From an uncultured Bacteroidota bacterium (GTDB lineage Bacteria; Bacteroidota; Bacteroidia; NS11-12g; UBA955), in contig CAJBKH010000318.1 in the NCBI GenBank assembly GCA_903953615.1, positions 1-21,036 on the forward strand: 21,036 nucleotides of DNA. Reading direction: 5' to 3'. Positions 13,407 to 21,035 of the stretch are shown here, one piece after another. Below the pieces are notes generated by a model. It saw only the letters and a list, made by a program, of their open reading frames with translations, did not search any database and was not told where the DNA came from. The position numbers were made by a program, and so were the translations under genes. Every line of letters begins with the position of its first letter. Position 1 is the stretch's first letter.

Positions 13407-13850
13407 TTATCTTTGAGGAGCAGGAGTGCCTGGCGCTGGATTAGCTGGCATGTTTGGAGGAGCGCCTGCAGGATTGGCATTCGGATTACCCTCTAAAGCT
13501 GGTGCAGCAACTGGTGCTTTTGTATTCGCATCTGCTTTTGGTTTAGCGCTTTTGGCCGCTTCAACAGCGGGATCAACAGGACCTTGTTCTGTCGTTGTAG
13601 CCTCGCCGCCTTTACTTGCTTTAGATGCACTCACGTTGTATGAACTAGCAATTAATGAAACAATTAAAATGATAGAGGTAAATACCCAAGTTAATTTTTC
13701 AACGCCTTCGGTGGTTTGTTTTGCGCCAAATAATTGATTGCCTGCAGAAAAATTAGATGCTAATCCGCCCCCTTTTGGGTTTTGAATTAAAACAATTAAT
13801 ATAGTTAAAATGGCTGCAATGATGCCGATGATGAGTATAATGGTAAGCAT
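13407..13850 (-). CDS. secG: Preprotein translocase subunit SecG
   Basis: The 147-residue protein has the two-helix SecG plan. Helix 1 is residues 2-22 (LTIILIIGIIAAILTILIVLI), then the conserved loop QNPKGGGLASNF (23-34) with GAKQTTEGVEKLTW (42-55), then helix 2 (about 55-71). SecG helps SecYE and SecA move preproteins across the inner membrane. Residues 75-147 form a low-complexity Ala/Pro/Asn/Lys tail (for example GNPNANPAGAPPNMPANPAP) that makes it longer than the roughly 110 residues of E. coli SecG. Such tails are frequent in Bacteroidota. It is the last gene of the operon and starts 3 nt after the upstream stop codon. No terminator fits between it and the abutting convergent gene. Confidence 0.93.
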   Translation of the reverse strand: MLTIILIIGIIAAILTILIVLIQNPKGGGLASNFSAGNQLFGAKQTTEGVEKLTWVFTSIILIVSLIASSYNVSASKASKGGEATTTEQGPVDPAVEAAKSAKPKADANTKAPVAAPALEGNPNANPAGAPPNMPANPAPGTPAPQR

Positions 13851-13853
13851 AAT

Positions 13854-14981
13854 TTATCTTTTTTCCTTTTTAATTTTTGCGATAAGGGATGCAAAATACG
13901 TTTGTTTTAATGGATTTTGCAAACTTAATTTTTCGTAAGCTTTAATTGCTAAATCAATGTTCCCTTGTTCGTAATAGATATTGGCCAATGTTTCGGTCAC
14001 ATATTCGAAGTCGACATTTTCGCTGCGCTTGGCCATGTTTTCGGCACTGTAGAACTCTTTCTTTGGTCGAGTGATACTCGGATTCGCCTTAATGAATTGT
14101 TCAATAATGCTTAAGGTTTTGTCCTCTGTAAATGTCGCGTCCTCTACATCTTCAGCAACTTCCGCTTCACTTACCGCTGGCTTAGGATGGTTCAACCAAT
14201 AAAAGAAATCCTTATCAGTTGAATCTTCTGAATCTGCCGTTGCTTTTTCTTCATTTAAGAATGATTCAACATTATAAACAGGGTGCTTGCGCAAATCCAT
14301 GTCAGGCACATGTTCTTTAATAGTCTCAGCTGAAGAAATTTCTTCAACTATCTCTTCAACTGCTTGCTCAATAATTGTATCGGCATCTTGCTCTATCTCA
14401 AGCTCGCTTGAATGGTTCGTCTCCAATGCCATGTTGTTTTCCAATTCAAAATCTTGAATTTCAACAGGGTCTACATTACGTAAAGGTTCCTCTTGCGTTT
14501 CTTCAATGGTTTCAACAACTTCAACGGTTGGTCGTTCATTTGGTTCTTCGCTTATTTCTATTGGTTCAGAAATTGCCAAGTCACTCAAAAATGCTTGCAA
14601 ATCATTCTTAAGAAATTCATCTGCGCTATCTGATGCTTCCGTTTCATTTTGCAAAATTAACGCTTCACTAATTGCGAAATGTTGACCATCCAAGGCTTCT
14701 GAAACCTCAACTATCGGCACTGATGAACCATTTGTCTTATCAAATCCTTCGTCACCATGTATGTAATGGTAAAGCCATTCCCTGTCATTCACTCGCATGG
14801 CGGCTTGGTTCAAGGCATTTTCGAATAAATAATGTTCTTTTTCGAAATATATTTTTGCCAACACGACATGTGGCAAGGGATAAAATGGATGAGAACCTAT
14901 CAGTTGTTTGATTTCCTCGATTTCCGAATTAGAAACCTGATTGGTATGATTGGCAATATTTTGAAGTGTTTGCTTATTCAT
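13854..14981 (-). CDS. Acidic TPR-like protein of the lptE-secG operon, function unknown
   Basis: The 375-residue protein has no signal peptide and is probably cytoplasmic. Residues 1-75 are helical (NSEIEEIKQLIGSHPFYPLPHVVLAKIYFEKEHYLFENALNQAAMRVNDREWLYHYI) and look like a partial TPR-like repeat. The middle (about 85-300) is very rich in Glu and Asp and probably disordered. The C-terminal 70 residues (SENVDFEYVTETLANIYYEQGNIDLAIKAYEKLSLQNPLKQTYFASLIAKIKKEKR) contain one clear TPR unit. The start lies directly against the lptE stop codon and the stop is 3 nt before secG, so it is translated as part of the same operon. I believe similar proteins sit at this spot in other Bacteroidota, but no function is known to me. 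Confidence 0.75.
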   Translation of the reverse strand: MNKQTLQNIANHTNQVSNSEIEEIKQLIGSHPFYPLPHVVLAKIYFEKEHYLFENALNQAAMRVNDREWLYHYIHGDEGFDKTNGSSVPIVEVSEALDGQHFAISEALILQNETEASDSADEFLKNDLQAFLSDLAISEPIEISEEPNERPTVEVVETIEETQEEPLRNVDPVEIQDFELENNMALETNHSSELEIEQDADTIIEQAVEEIVEEISSAETIKEHVPDMDLRKHPVYNVESFLNEEKATADSEDSTDKDFFYWLNHPKPAVSEAEVAEDVEDATFTEDKTLSIIEQFIKANPSITRPKKEFYSAENMAKRSENVDFEYVTETLANIYYEQGNIDLAIKAYEKLSLQNPLKQTYFASLIAKIKKEKR

Positions 14982-15494
14982 TTACCATTTCAAGGCTACT
15001 TTATTAAAAACTTCTTGGATAATCTGCTTACTTAAATCTTCACTTAAGGTATTTTCTATTGATTGAAAATTATCTGCCGCATCGAACTGCGTAAACTTTG
15101 TTATCTCTTCACTGAAATTTAAATCTTTGTGTGTAGGACATTCAAAAATAACTTTAACGGCCATTGTAAATTTATTTTTGGCAGTACCAGTAGCAGAGTT
15201 TACCGCTGCTGGCTCTATTCTATAGTTGGTAATTTCGCCCGATAATCTAAAGTCGCCATTGTTATTAATGAGGGTTAAAGATGTTTCCCTTAAAAATTTA
15301 TCCTTTAATTGCTCGGTAAACTTTTGACTTAAAACAGGATTGATAAGTGATGCTTTGTTTGGAAAAAATTGAACGCTAATACTTTTTACATCGGGCGGTA
15401 TATTGATTCCAGACAAACTATACCCACAAGATTTGCAGCCAACTATTGTTGACAATACCAGCAAATAAACCATATGTTTCAATACGACCTTCAT
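14982..15494 (-). CDS. lptE: LptE-family LPS-assembly lipoprotein
   Basis: The 170-residue protein has a lipoprotein signal (lipobox STIVGC, lipidated C20). A Bacteroidota LptE-like sequence follows: GYSLSGINIPPDVKSISVQFFPN, then SQKFTEQLKDKFLRETSLTLINNNGDFRLSGEITNY, and a C-terminal half with KNKFTMAVKVIFECPTHKDLNF. LptE plugs the LptD barrel and helps place lipopolysaccharide in the outer leaflet of the outer membrane. Its ATG overlaps the stop codon of the sigma54 activator by 4 nt, and its own stop abuts the next gene, so it is translationally coupled in the operon. The assignment rests on the N-terminal motif and the context. LptE is poorly conserved, hence the moderate confidence. Confidence 0.82.
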   Translation of the reverse strand: MKVVLKHMVYLLVLSTIVGCKSCGYSLSGINIPPDVKSISVQFFPNKASLINPVLSQKFTEQLKDKFLRETSLTLINNNGDFRLSGEITNYRIEPAAVNSATGTAKNKFTMAVKVIFECPTHKDLNFSEEITKFTQFDAADNFQSIENTLSEDLSKQIIQEVFNKVALKW

Positions 15495-16747
15495 TCCAAT
15501 TCAAAATGTTTTATTTTACGGTACAAAGTTCGTTCCGAAATCCCAAGATCTTTAGCAGCCTTATTGCGTTTGCCATTGTTGCGTTGCAATGCTCTTTTTA
15601 TCATGTCCAATTCCTGCTCTGCAATGGTTAGATTATTTACCTCGTGCACATGTTGTACATCAATAAAAGATGACTTTGGTGATGCTGGCATACTCACTTG
15701 AGGTAAAATGATGGGCTGCTCTGAAATAGGTGCGTAATTGGCCTCATTCTTATACAATACATGACTTATCTCTTCTTTATTATTATTAATAAATTCTTCT
15801 CTATTGCCCGTATTTTCTATTAATCCCATTACAATTCTTTTCAAATCACTGACATCTTTTTTCATGTCGATTAAGAATTTGTAAAAAATATCGCGTTCAC
15901 TAAAGCCTTGCCCACTCAAACCTTCGCTACCAATGCCGCCCATTGCCAAAGGCAGTTGGTTGACTGGTTGCGGTATATACTGTTGTAATATGGCTGCTGA
16001 TACAGGATTGCTATCTGCCTCCAAAACACAAATTTGTTCGGCGATATTTTTAAGTTGGCGAATATTGCCTGGCCAACTATAGGTTGCTAGTAGTAGCTGC
16101 GCATCGTGATCTAATTGCACCAATGGAGAATGGTTCTTCTCGGAAAAAAGCGTTGCAAATTTTCTAAATAGAATATTGATATCCTCTTTGCGCTCAGTTA
16201 AACGGGGTACTCGAATGGGCACCGTTGCCAAACGGTAATATAAATCTTCTCTAAATTTACCTTGTTGCGCGCGCTCTAACAAATCGCGATTCGTAGCTGC
16301 AATAATTCTAACGTCTGTTTTTAGAACCTTGCTACTTCCTACTTTTATAAATTCCCCATTTTCAAGAATTCTTAATAATCTAGCCTGGGTACCTAGCGGC
16401 AACTCGCCCACTTCATCTAAGAAAATGGTACCACCATTCACTGCTTCAAAATATCCTTTGCGCGCATCTGTTGCGCCAGTAAACGAACCCTTTTCGTGTC
16501 CAAATAATTCCGAATCGATGGTCCCTTCGGGTATTGCTCCGCAGTTAACCGCTATAAAGTTGCCGTGTTTTCTGCCACTTAAGGCATGTATAATTTTCGA
16601 AAACGACTCCTTACCTACGCCACTCTCTCCAGTAATCAAAACACTCATATCGGTAGGTGCTACCTTAATTGCCGTTTCTAAGGCATGGTTTAAGGCAGGC
16701 GAATTGCCTACAATTTCGAATCTGTTTTTGATTGATTGTAATTCCAT
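15491..16747 (-). CDS. Sigma54-dependent transcriptional activator without a receiver domain
   Basis: The 418-residue protein begins directly with the AAA+ sigma54-interaction domain (about 8-240). It shows Walker A ITGESGVGKE (38-47), the sigma54-contact loop as GSFTGA (87-92; the usual form is GAFTGA), Walker B GGTIFLDEVGEL (105-116), FREDLYYRL (165-173) and SWPGNIRQLKN (224-234). Residues about 265-370 are a variable linker, and a Fis-type helix-turn-helix closes the protein (NNGKRNKAAKDLGISERTLYRKIK). With no receiver, GAF or PAS domain, its activity is probably set by level or by partner proteins, as in PspF (family knowledge). It heads an operon with lptE, a TPR-like gene and secG, overlapping lptE by 4 nt, so it may act on envelope genes. 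Sigma54 target sites were not identified. Confidence 0.9.
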   Translation of the reverse strand: MELQSIKNRFEIVGNSPALNHALETAIKVAPTDMSVLITGESGVGKESFSKIIHALSGRKHGNFIAVNCGAIPEGTIDSELFGHEKGSFTGATDARKGYFEAVNGGTIFLDEVGELPLGTQARLLRILENGEFIKVGSSKVLKTDVRIIAATNRDLLERAQQGKFREDLYYRLATVPIRVPRLTERKEDINILFRKFATLFSEKNHSPLVQLDHDAQLLLATYSWPGNIRQLKNIAEQICVLEADSNPVSAAILQQYIPQPVNQLPLAMGGIGSEGLSGQGFSERDIFYKFLIDMKKDVSDLKRIVMGLIENTGNREEFINNNKEEISHVLYKNEANYAPISEQPIILPQVSMPASPKSSFIDVQHVHEVNNLTIAEQELDMIKRALQRNNGKRNKAAKDLGISERTLYRKIKHFELE

Positions 16748-16776
16748 TAAAGCTTAACGAACGTAATTAATAGCTG

Positions 16777-16784
16777 CAAAATTA
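16777..16784 (-). promoter_or_regulatory. Candidate -7 element for the sigma54 activator operon
   Basis: The minus strand reads TAATTTTG, matching TAnnTTTG, about 30 bp before the ATG at 16747. It lies inside a small perfect inverted repeat, GCAAAATT (16776-16783)/AATTTTGC (16790-16797) with a 6-nt loop, which could be an operator or a weak hairpin. No -33 element was seen. Confidence 0.35.
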
Positions 16785-16830
16785 GTTAAAATTTTGCTCT
16801 TGCAGACGCGAATAAGAATAATAAATTCGA

Positions 16831-18333
16831 TTAACGCAAAAGGGTAAAAGTACCACGCACCCAATGTTCCTTTTCATCGCAAGCCAAATATTTGACATAG
16901 AAAACATAAACATCTTGGGGAACCATGTTGTCCTTATACATACCATTCCACTGAATGGCTGGCAAATCACTCTCAAATACTTTTTCGCCCCAACGGTTAT
17001 AAATCCTCAGCAGATAACTAGCGCCTGGGTCTTTGTATTGGTTGCCCGGGTAAAACTCATTTAAGCCATCATCATTGGGCGTAAACGCATTTGGCATGTA
17101 CATTTCTGAAGGCACCGCATTACCATCTTCCTTAATGCGAATGGTATCAGCAACCACGCAGCCATTTATATTTTTAACAGTTACGAAATACACCCCACTG
17201 TCTTTGATAAAAATAGATTGAGAGGTGGCGCCCGTATTCCATAAATAGTTCACCATGCTATCACTGGCTTTCAACTCAAATCGTGAAGACAAACAAATGG
17301 TGGTATCGTTACCTAAGCCCGCATCTGCATTGGGATATTGTATTAGATTAACAGAATCTGATTCAACACATCCTTCTTTTGTCGTGATGGTTAATTTCTT
17401 TTTCCCTGGCGATGTTGCATAATAGTCGATTGTTTCCGCAAAATCATGCCATACATACTTTACGTAACCTTTCTTTGGCCTTAACCACCTTACAACCGGC
17501 CCGCAATAAAAAGTGTCGTTGCCCAATTCTAAGCCCGTTTCAATGTGGGTAATAGTTGCGGTATCATAAATGGTGCATAACCTGTTGCGCACCTTTACAA
17601 TGTAAAGTCCTGGAATACCCGTTACAATTTGTGGAGTGGTTTCACCATTGTTCCACAAATAGTTCGTTTCCAATTTTGTTTTAACACTGTAATTAACCCC
17701 ATCTAATACAACCGTTGTGCCTTTGCAAAATAAAGTATCATTTAAATTGACCCGTGGTGGCGGATAAAGCACAAAAGTGATAGTATCTGTTGATGGACAA
17801 TTATTTTTGTTGACGACATTAACCCAATAGGTACCTAGTTTTGTAATTAAGACGCTGTCCTTTGTTGTATTGTCATTCCATAAATACGACTTATAACCAG
17901 CTTTCCCTGGATAGGTGAATTGCACAAAACTGTCACGGCAAATCACAGAATCAGGCCCTATATCCAATCGGCTTAAATCATTAATAATGGTAATGGTATC
18001 GCGCGCTGTACATGGTGCATCAGTAACCGAAACTGTATATTTACCGCCTGTTTTTACAACAATTGACGGTGTTTTTTCGCCGGTGCTCCACAAATAGGAT
18101 TTACCAGGGGTGTTAGTGGTCAAGGTTTTTGTAAAGGGGCCACAAATCAATGTATCATTGGCCAATTTTGTTTTAAACTTTGGTTTAACCATCACCTCAA
18201 ACTCTGAAGTATCTGTACAGATGGTGCCTTTCGCTATTAATCTAATGTTGTAAGTGCCAGGTGAATTATAGGTATAATTTGCATTCTTTAAAACAGACGT
18301 ATCATTTTTAGTCGTATCGACACCAAAATCCCA
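16831..18333. repeat. Left copy of a tandem paralogous block (1503 bp)
   Basis: This block codes for the last 500 residues of the gene at 16831-19344. It aligns codon for codon, with no net indel, to 19533-21035, a constant offset of 2702 bp. It covers part of the PKD domain, the five Ig-like repeats and the sorting domain. Confidence 0.7.
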
Positions 18334-19344
18334 GTGATAGTTGTTAGCCCCTTGACTGCGATTTTGAAAACTCAATAAATCGCCTTGACAATTATAATAG
18401 GGAATGCCAAATGAAGAAACTACTTCGAACACACACTGACTGACATTGAATTGAAAATCGCGTTTGGTTTCGCCTATCAACCTTCCTTTTCTAAATTCTA
18501 AAACTTTTATACCTACCACATATTGCCCGTCGGCTGATGGGGTAAGCGTTAATTTACCCGTTCTTCGATTGATTGACAAGGTTGGCGCCCCATCAATTTG
18601 ATTGTACAAACTATAAGTCACCGATCCATTCTGAACCCATTGCACTTGGCTAAAACTAGCTGGATTGGTAGCTTGAGATGGCGATGGAAGTGATGCGTTG
18701 CTAGTGGCTCCAATATAAGGAACATAAAGTTCGTACACCAATGAATCGCCATCGGCATCGGTAGCACTGTGATCGAAATTCAATGGCGCATTGGTACAAA
18801 GAAAATTGGGCGGCAATGATTTAAATATAGGGCTATTGTCTACGGCAATCTTATTAACGCCGGGTATTTTAGTCCAGTAGGTAGCACCTGTTGCCTCAGG
18901 ATACATAATGTTCTTTATAGAATTGTTTCTGCAACACCTTTCGAATGCCAATACATAGCCATCATTATTCGCTGGCAAAGCCATGGTAATTTTATACGTG
19001 TATTTATCGACACAAGCGTTTGGCTTGTTCTTAATACAACTGTAATTCACATCAGATACAGTGATAGGACCAGTTCTAGCGAAAGTTAATTGTTGTGATT
19101 TATAAAGCGAGTAATTACCGCTAGAGGCATTGTAACTAAAAGCATTGATATAACCGTCAACATCAGATTCAATCGCAACTTTATTCCCGTTAATACAATC
19201 AATATAGAGGTACATTGAAATGTCATAAGTTATAAATCCATTGGATTTACTGACATATTTGTACATGATCTCTCCACCAACAATATGTGTTGCATTTGCT
19301 TTGACAGCGAGTAAGCACAATATGAAGGCAAAAATCCTTTTCAA
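16831..19344 (-). CDS. Large secreted T9SS cargo protein with Ig-like repeats (type B sorting domain)
   Basis: The 837-residue protein starts with a signal peptide (cut near VKANA, about residue 18). An N-terminal domain begins THIVGGEIMYKY and carries the cysteine pair FERCCRN (about 135-140). A PKD-like domain (about 318-386, HWDFG) follows, then five Ig-like repeats of about 65-70 residues (393-737). Each repeat has the pattern DT.(I/F).C...(Y/L)LW..G....I...G.Y.V.V....C...DT. The last 90 residues are the type B sorting domain (MPNAFTPNDDGLNEFYPG, YLLRIYNRWGEKVF, WNG, YVFYVKY, RGTFTL) used by the type IX secretion system. The frame has no ATG before the signal peptide: the start is TTG at 19344, overlapped by a three-codon ATG-CAT-TGA frame. 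Ig-like repeats suggest adhesion or a surface structure (inference). It is a paralog of the next gene. Confidence 0.88.
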   Translation of the reverse strand: MKRIFAFILCLLAVKANATHIVGGEIMYKYVSKSNGFITYDISMYLYIDCINGNKVAIESDVDGYINAFSYNASSGNYSLYKSQQLTFARTGPITVSDVNYSCIKNKPNACVDKYTYKITMALPANNDGYVLAFERCCRNNSIKNIMYPEATGATYWTKIPGVNKIAVDNSPIFKSLPPNFLCTNAPLNFDHSATDADGDSLVYELYVPYIGATSNASLPSPSQATNPASFSQVQWVQNGSVTYSLYNQIDGAPTLSINRRTGKLTLTPSADGQYVVGIKVLEFRKGRLIGETKRDFQFNVSQCVFEVVSSFGIPYYNCQGDLLSFQNRSQGANNYHWDFGVDTTKNDTSVLKNANYTYNSPGTYNIRLIAKGTICTDTSEFEVMVKPKFKTKLANDTLICGPFTKTLTTNTPGKSYLWSTGEKTPSIVVKTGGKYTVSVTDAPCTARDTITIINDLSRLDIGPDSVICRDSFVQFTYPGKAGYKSYLWNDNTTKDSVLITKLGTYWVNVVNKNNCPSTDTITFVLYPPPRVNLNDTLFCKGTTVVLDGVNYSVKTKLETNYLWNNGETTPQIVTGIPGLYIVKVRNRLCTIYDTATITHIETGLELGNDTFYCGPVVRWLRPKKGYVKYVWHDFAETIDYYATSPGKKKLTITTKEGCVESDSVNLIQYPNADAGLGNDTTICLSSRFELKASDSMVNYLWNTGATSQSIFIKDSGVYFVTVKNINGCVVADTIRIKEDGNAVPSEMYMPNAFTPNDDGLNEFYPGNQYKDPGASYLLRIYNRWGEKVFESDLPAIQWNGMYKDNMVPQDVYVFYVKYLACDEKEHWVRGTFTLLR

Positions 19345-19476
19345 TGCATTTATTAATTAGACGTAAGGAAGGTTAAAAATGTTGCACAATTAACCTAACT
19401 TTTTATATTTAATTTTAAATAATACAAATACCGTTCCCGAATTATTTTCAGCTAGAGACGTGTTTTTGTATTAACA

Positions 19477-19505
19477 CAAATATAGATTATTTCGGAACAA
19501 TCCAA
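19477..19505 (-). promoter_or_regulatory. Candidate promoter for the T9SS cargo gene at 16831-19344
   Basis: On the minus strand TTG at 19505-19503 and TATATTTG at 19484-19477 are separated by 18 bp. They match TTG-N17-23-TAnnTTTG well. The leader to the TTG start codon at 19344 would be about 128 nt, so the two paralogs may be transcribed separately. Confidence 0.5.
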
Positions 19506-19531
19506 TAGGCCCCAATTAATTTGTCCTATTG
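19503..19531. other. Small hairpin directly after the second cargo gene
   Basis: CAATAGG (19503-19509) pairs with CCTATTG (19525-19531) around a 15-nt loop, one base past the stop codon at 19533-19535. No U-tract follows on the minus strand. It overlaps the -33 part of the candidate promoter at 19477-19505, so it is a weak terminator candidate at best. Confidence 0.3.
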
Positions 19532-19532
19532 T

Positions 19533-21035
19533 TTATCTCACTAAAGTGAAGGTACCCCTTACCCAATGGGCGTTTTCATCACAACCCATGTACTTAACAT
19601 AAAACATGTAAACTTCCTGAGACGCTTCCTTATTATCAAAGGTGCCATTCCATTGGTTGGCGGGTTTATTGCTTTCGAAAATGGTTTCGCCCCAGCGGTT
19701 ATAAATTCTTAATAGATAATCGGTGCCAGGGTCTTTGTATTGATTACCGGGGAACACATCGTTTGTTCCATCGCCATTGGGAGAAAAGGCATCTGGCATG
19801 TACATTTCTGTTGGCATGGCATCACCATTCTCTCGTATTCTAATGGTGTCTGTAACAATACAATTATTCTTATTTGTTACTGTTACGGTATAAACACCCG
19901 CATCCTTAATAGCAATTGAACGGCTGTTGTCGCCAGTATTCCAAGTATAAGAGGTCATATTGGGTGCCGCTACTAATAATAGTTTAGTCGACAAACAAAT
20001 GGTGGTATCATTTCCAAGTCCTCCATCAGCATCGGGATACTGCGTTAACTGCACTGAATCCGATTCAATACAGCCATCTTTTGATGTAATGGTTACTTTT
20101 TTAAGACCTGGGGTAGTAGCAAAATAGGTAGATGTTTCAGCGTAATCGTGCCACAAATAATTAATATAATTTTGATTGGGCACTAATAACCTTTTTACTG
20201 GACCACAATAGAAGGTATCAAGACCTAAATCCAATCCGGTTACGATGTAATCTAATTGCGCAGAGTCGAATATAGTGCAATATTTATTTCTCACTTTTAC
20301 GGTATACAAGCCCGGTAAACTCACTGTAATATTAGGCGATAGCTTGCCATTGCTCCACAAATAGTTGGTTTCTTTGGCGGTTATAAAATTATAATTAACC
20401 CCATCTAAAAAAACCGAAGTATTTCTACAAAACAAAGTATCGTGCAACATAATTTTAGGTGGCGGATACAAAATAAATTCAATGGTGTCGCGGTATACAC
20501 AATCATTTTTATTGCTTACCTCAACCCAATACTTACTAAGTTTTGGAATGGCAACACTGTTTTTATTGCTACCATCGTTCCAACTATACGTTTTATAATT
20601 ATTGGAAATCGAATAGTTAAAACTCACAAAACTATCCTTACAAATAACCGAATCGGCACCTAATGTAAAGGTACTTAAATCATTTATTATAGTAATTGTG
20701 TCGCGGGCTACACAAGGGGCATCGGTAACAGAAACATTATAAGTCCCGCCTTTATTGACATTGATAAATACGGTTTTGGCGCCTGTGCTCCAATCATATG
20801 TTTTATTCGAGAGATTGGCATTCAACAACATGTTAAAAGGACCACAGATTAGCGTATCTCTTCCAATGTTGATTTTAAAATTTCGTTTTACATAGATATC
20901 GAATTCAGAGGTATCTGCGCAAAATGGCGAAGCGGCTACCAACTTTACTGTGTAATAGCCATCGCGTTTATAGGTATAGGTTGGACTTTTTGAATTCGAG
21001 GTATCAGCGCTCGTGCTATCATCTCCAAAATTCCA
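19533..21035. repeat. Right copy of the tandem paralogous block (1503 bp)
   Basis: This partner of 16831-18333 has the same length and codon register from the first complete codon in the window (a Trp) to the stop. The duplication probably continues to the right, outside the window. Confidence 0.7.

Noticed and set aside
16329..16757. 142-codon open frame on the plus strand opposite the sigma54 activator
   Set aside because: It is antisense to the highly conserved AAA+ domain; its composition is a shadow of that coding frame and it has no recognisable product.
19533..20942. Treating TTG 20942 as the start of the second cargo gene
   Set aside because: The frame stays open to the window edge and encodes the beginning of a PKD domain upstream, so the true start is outside the window.
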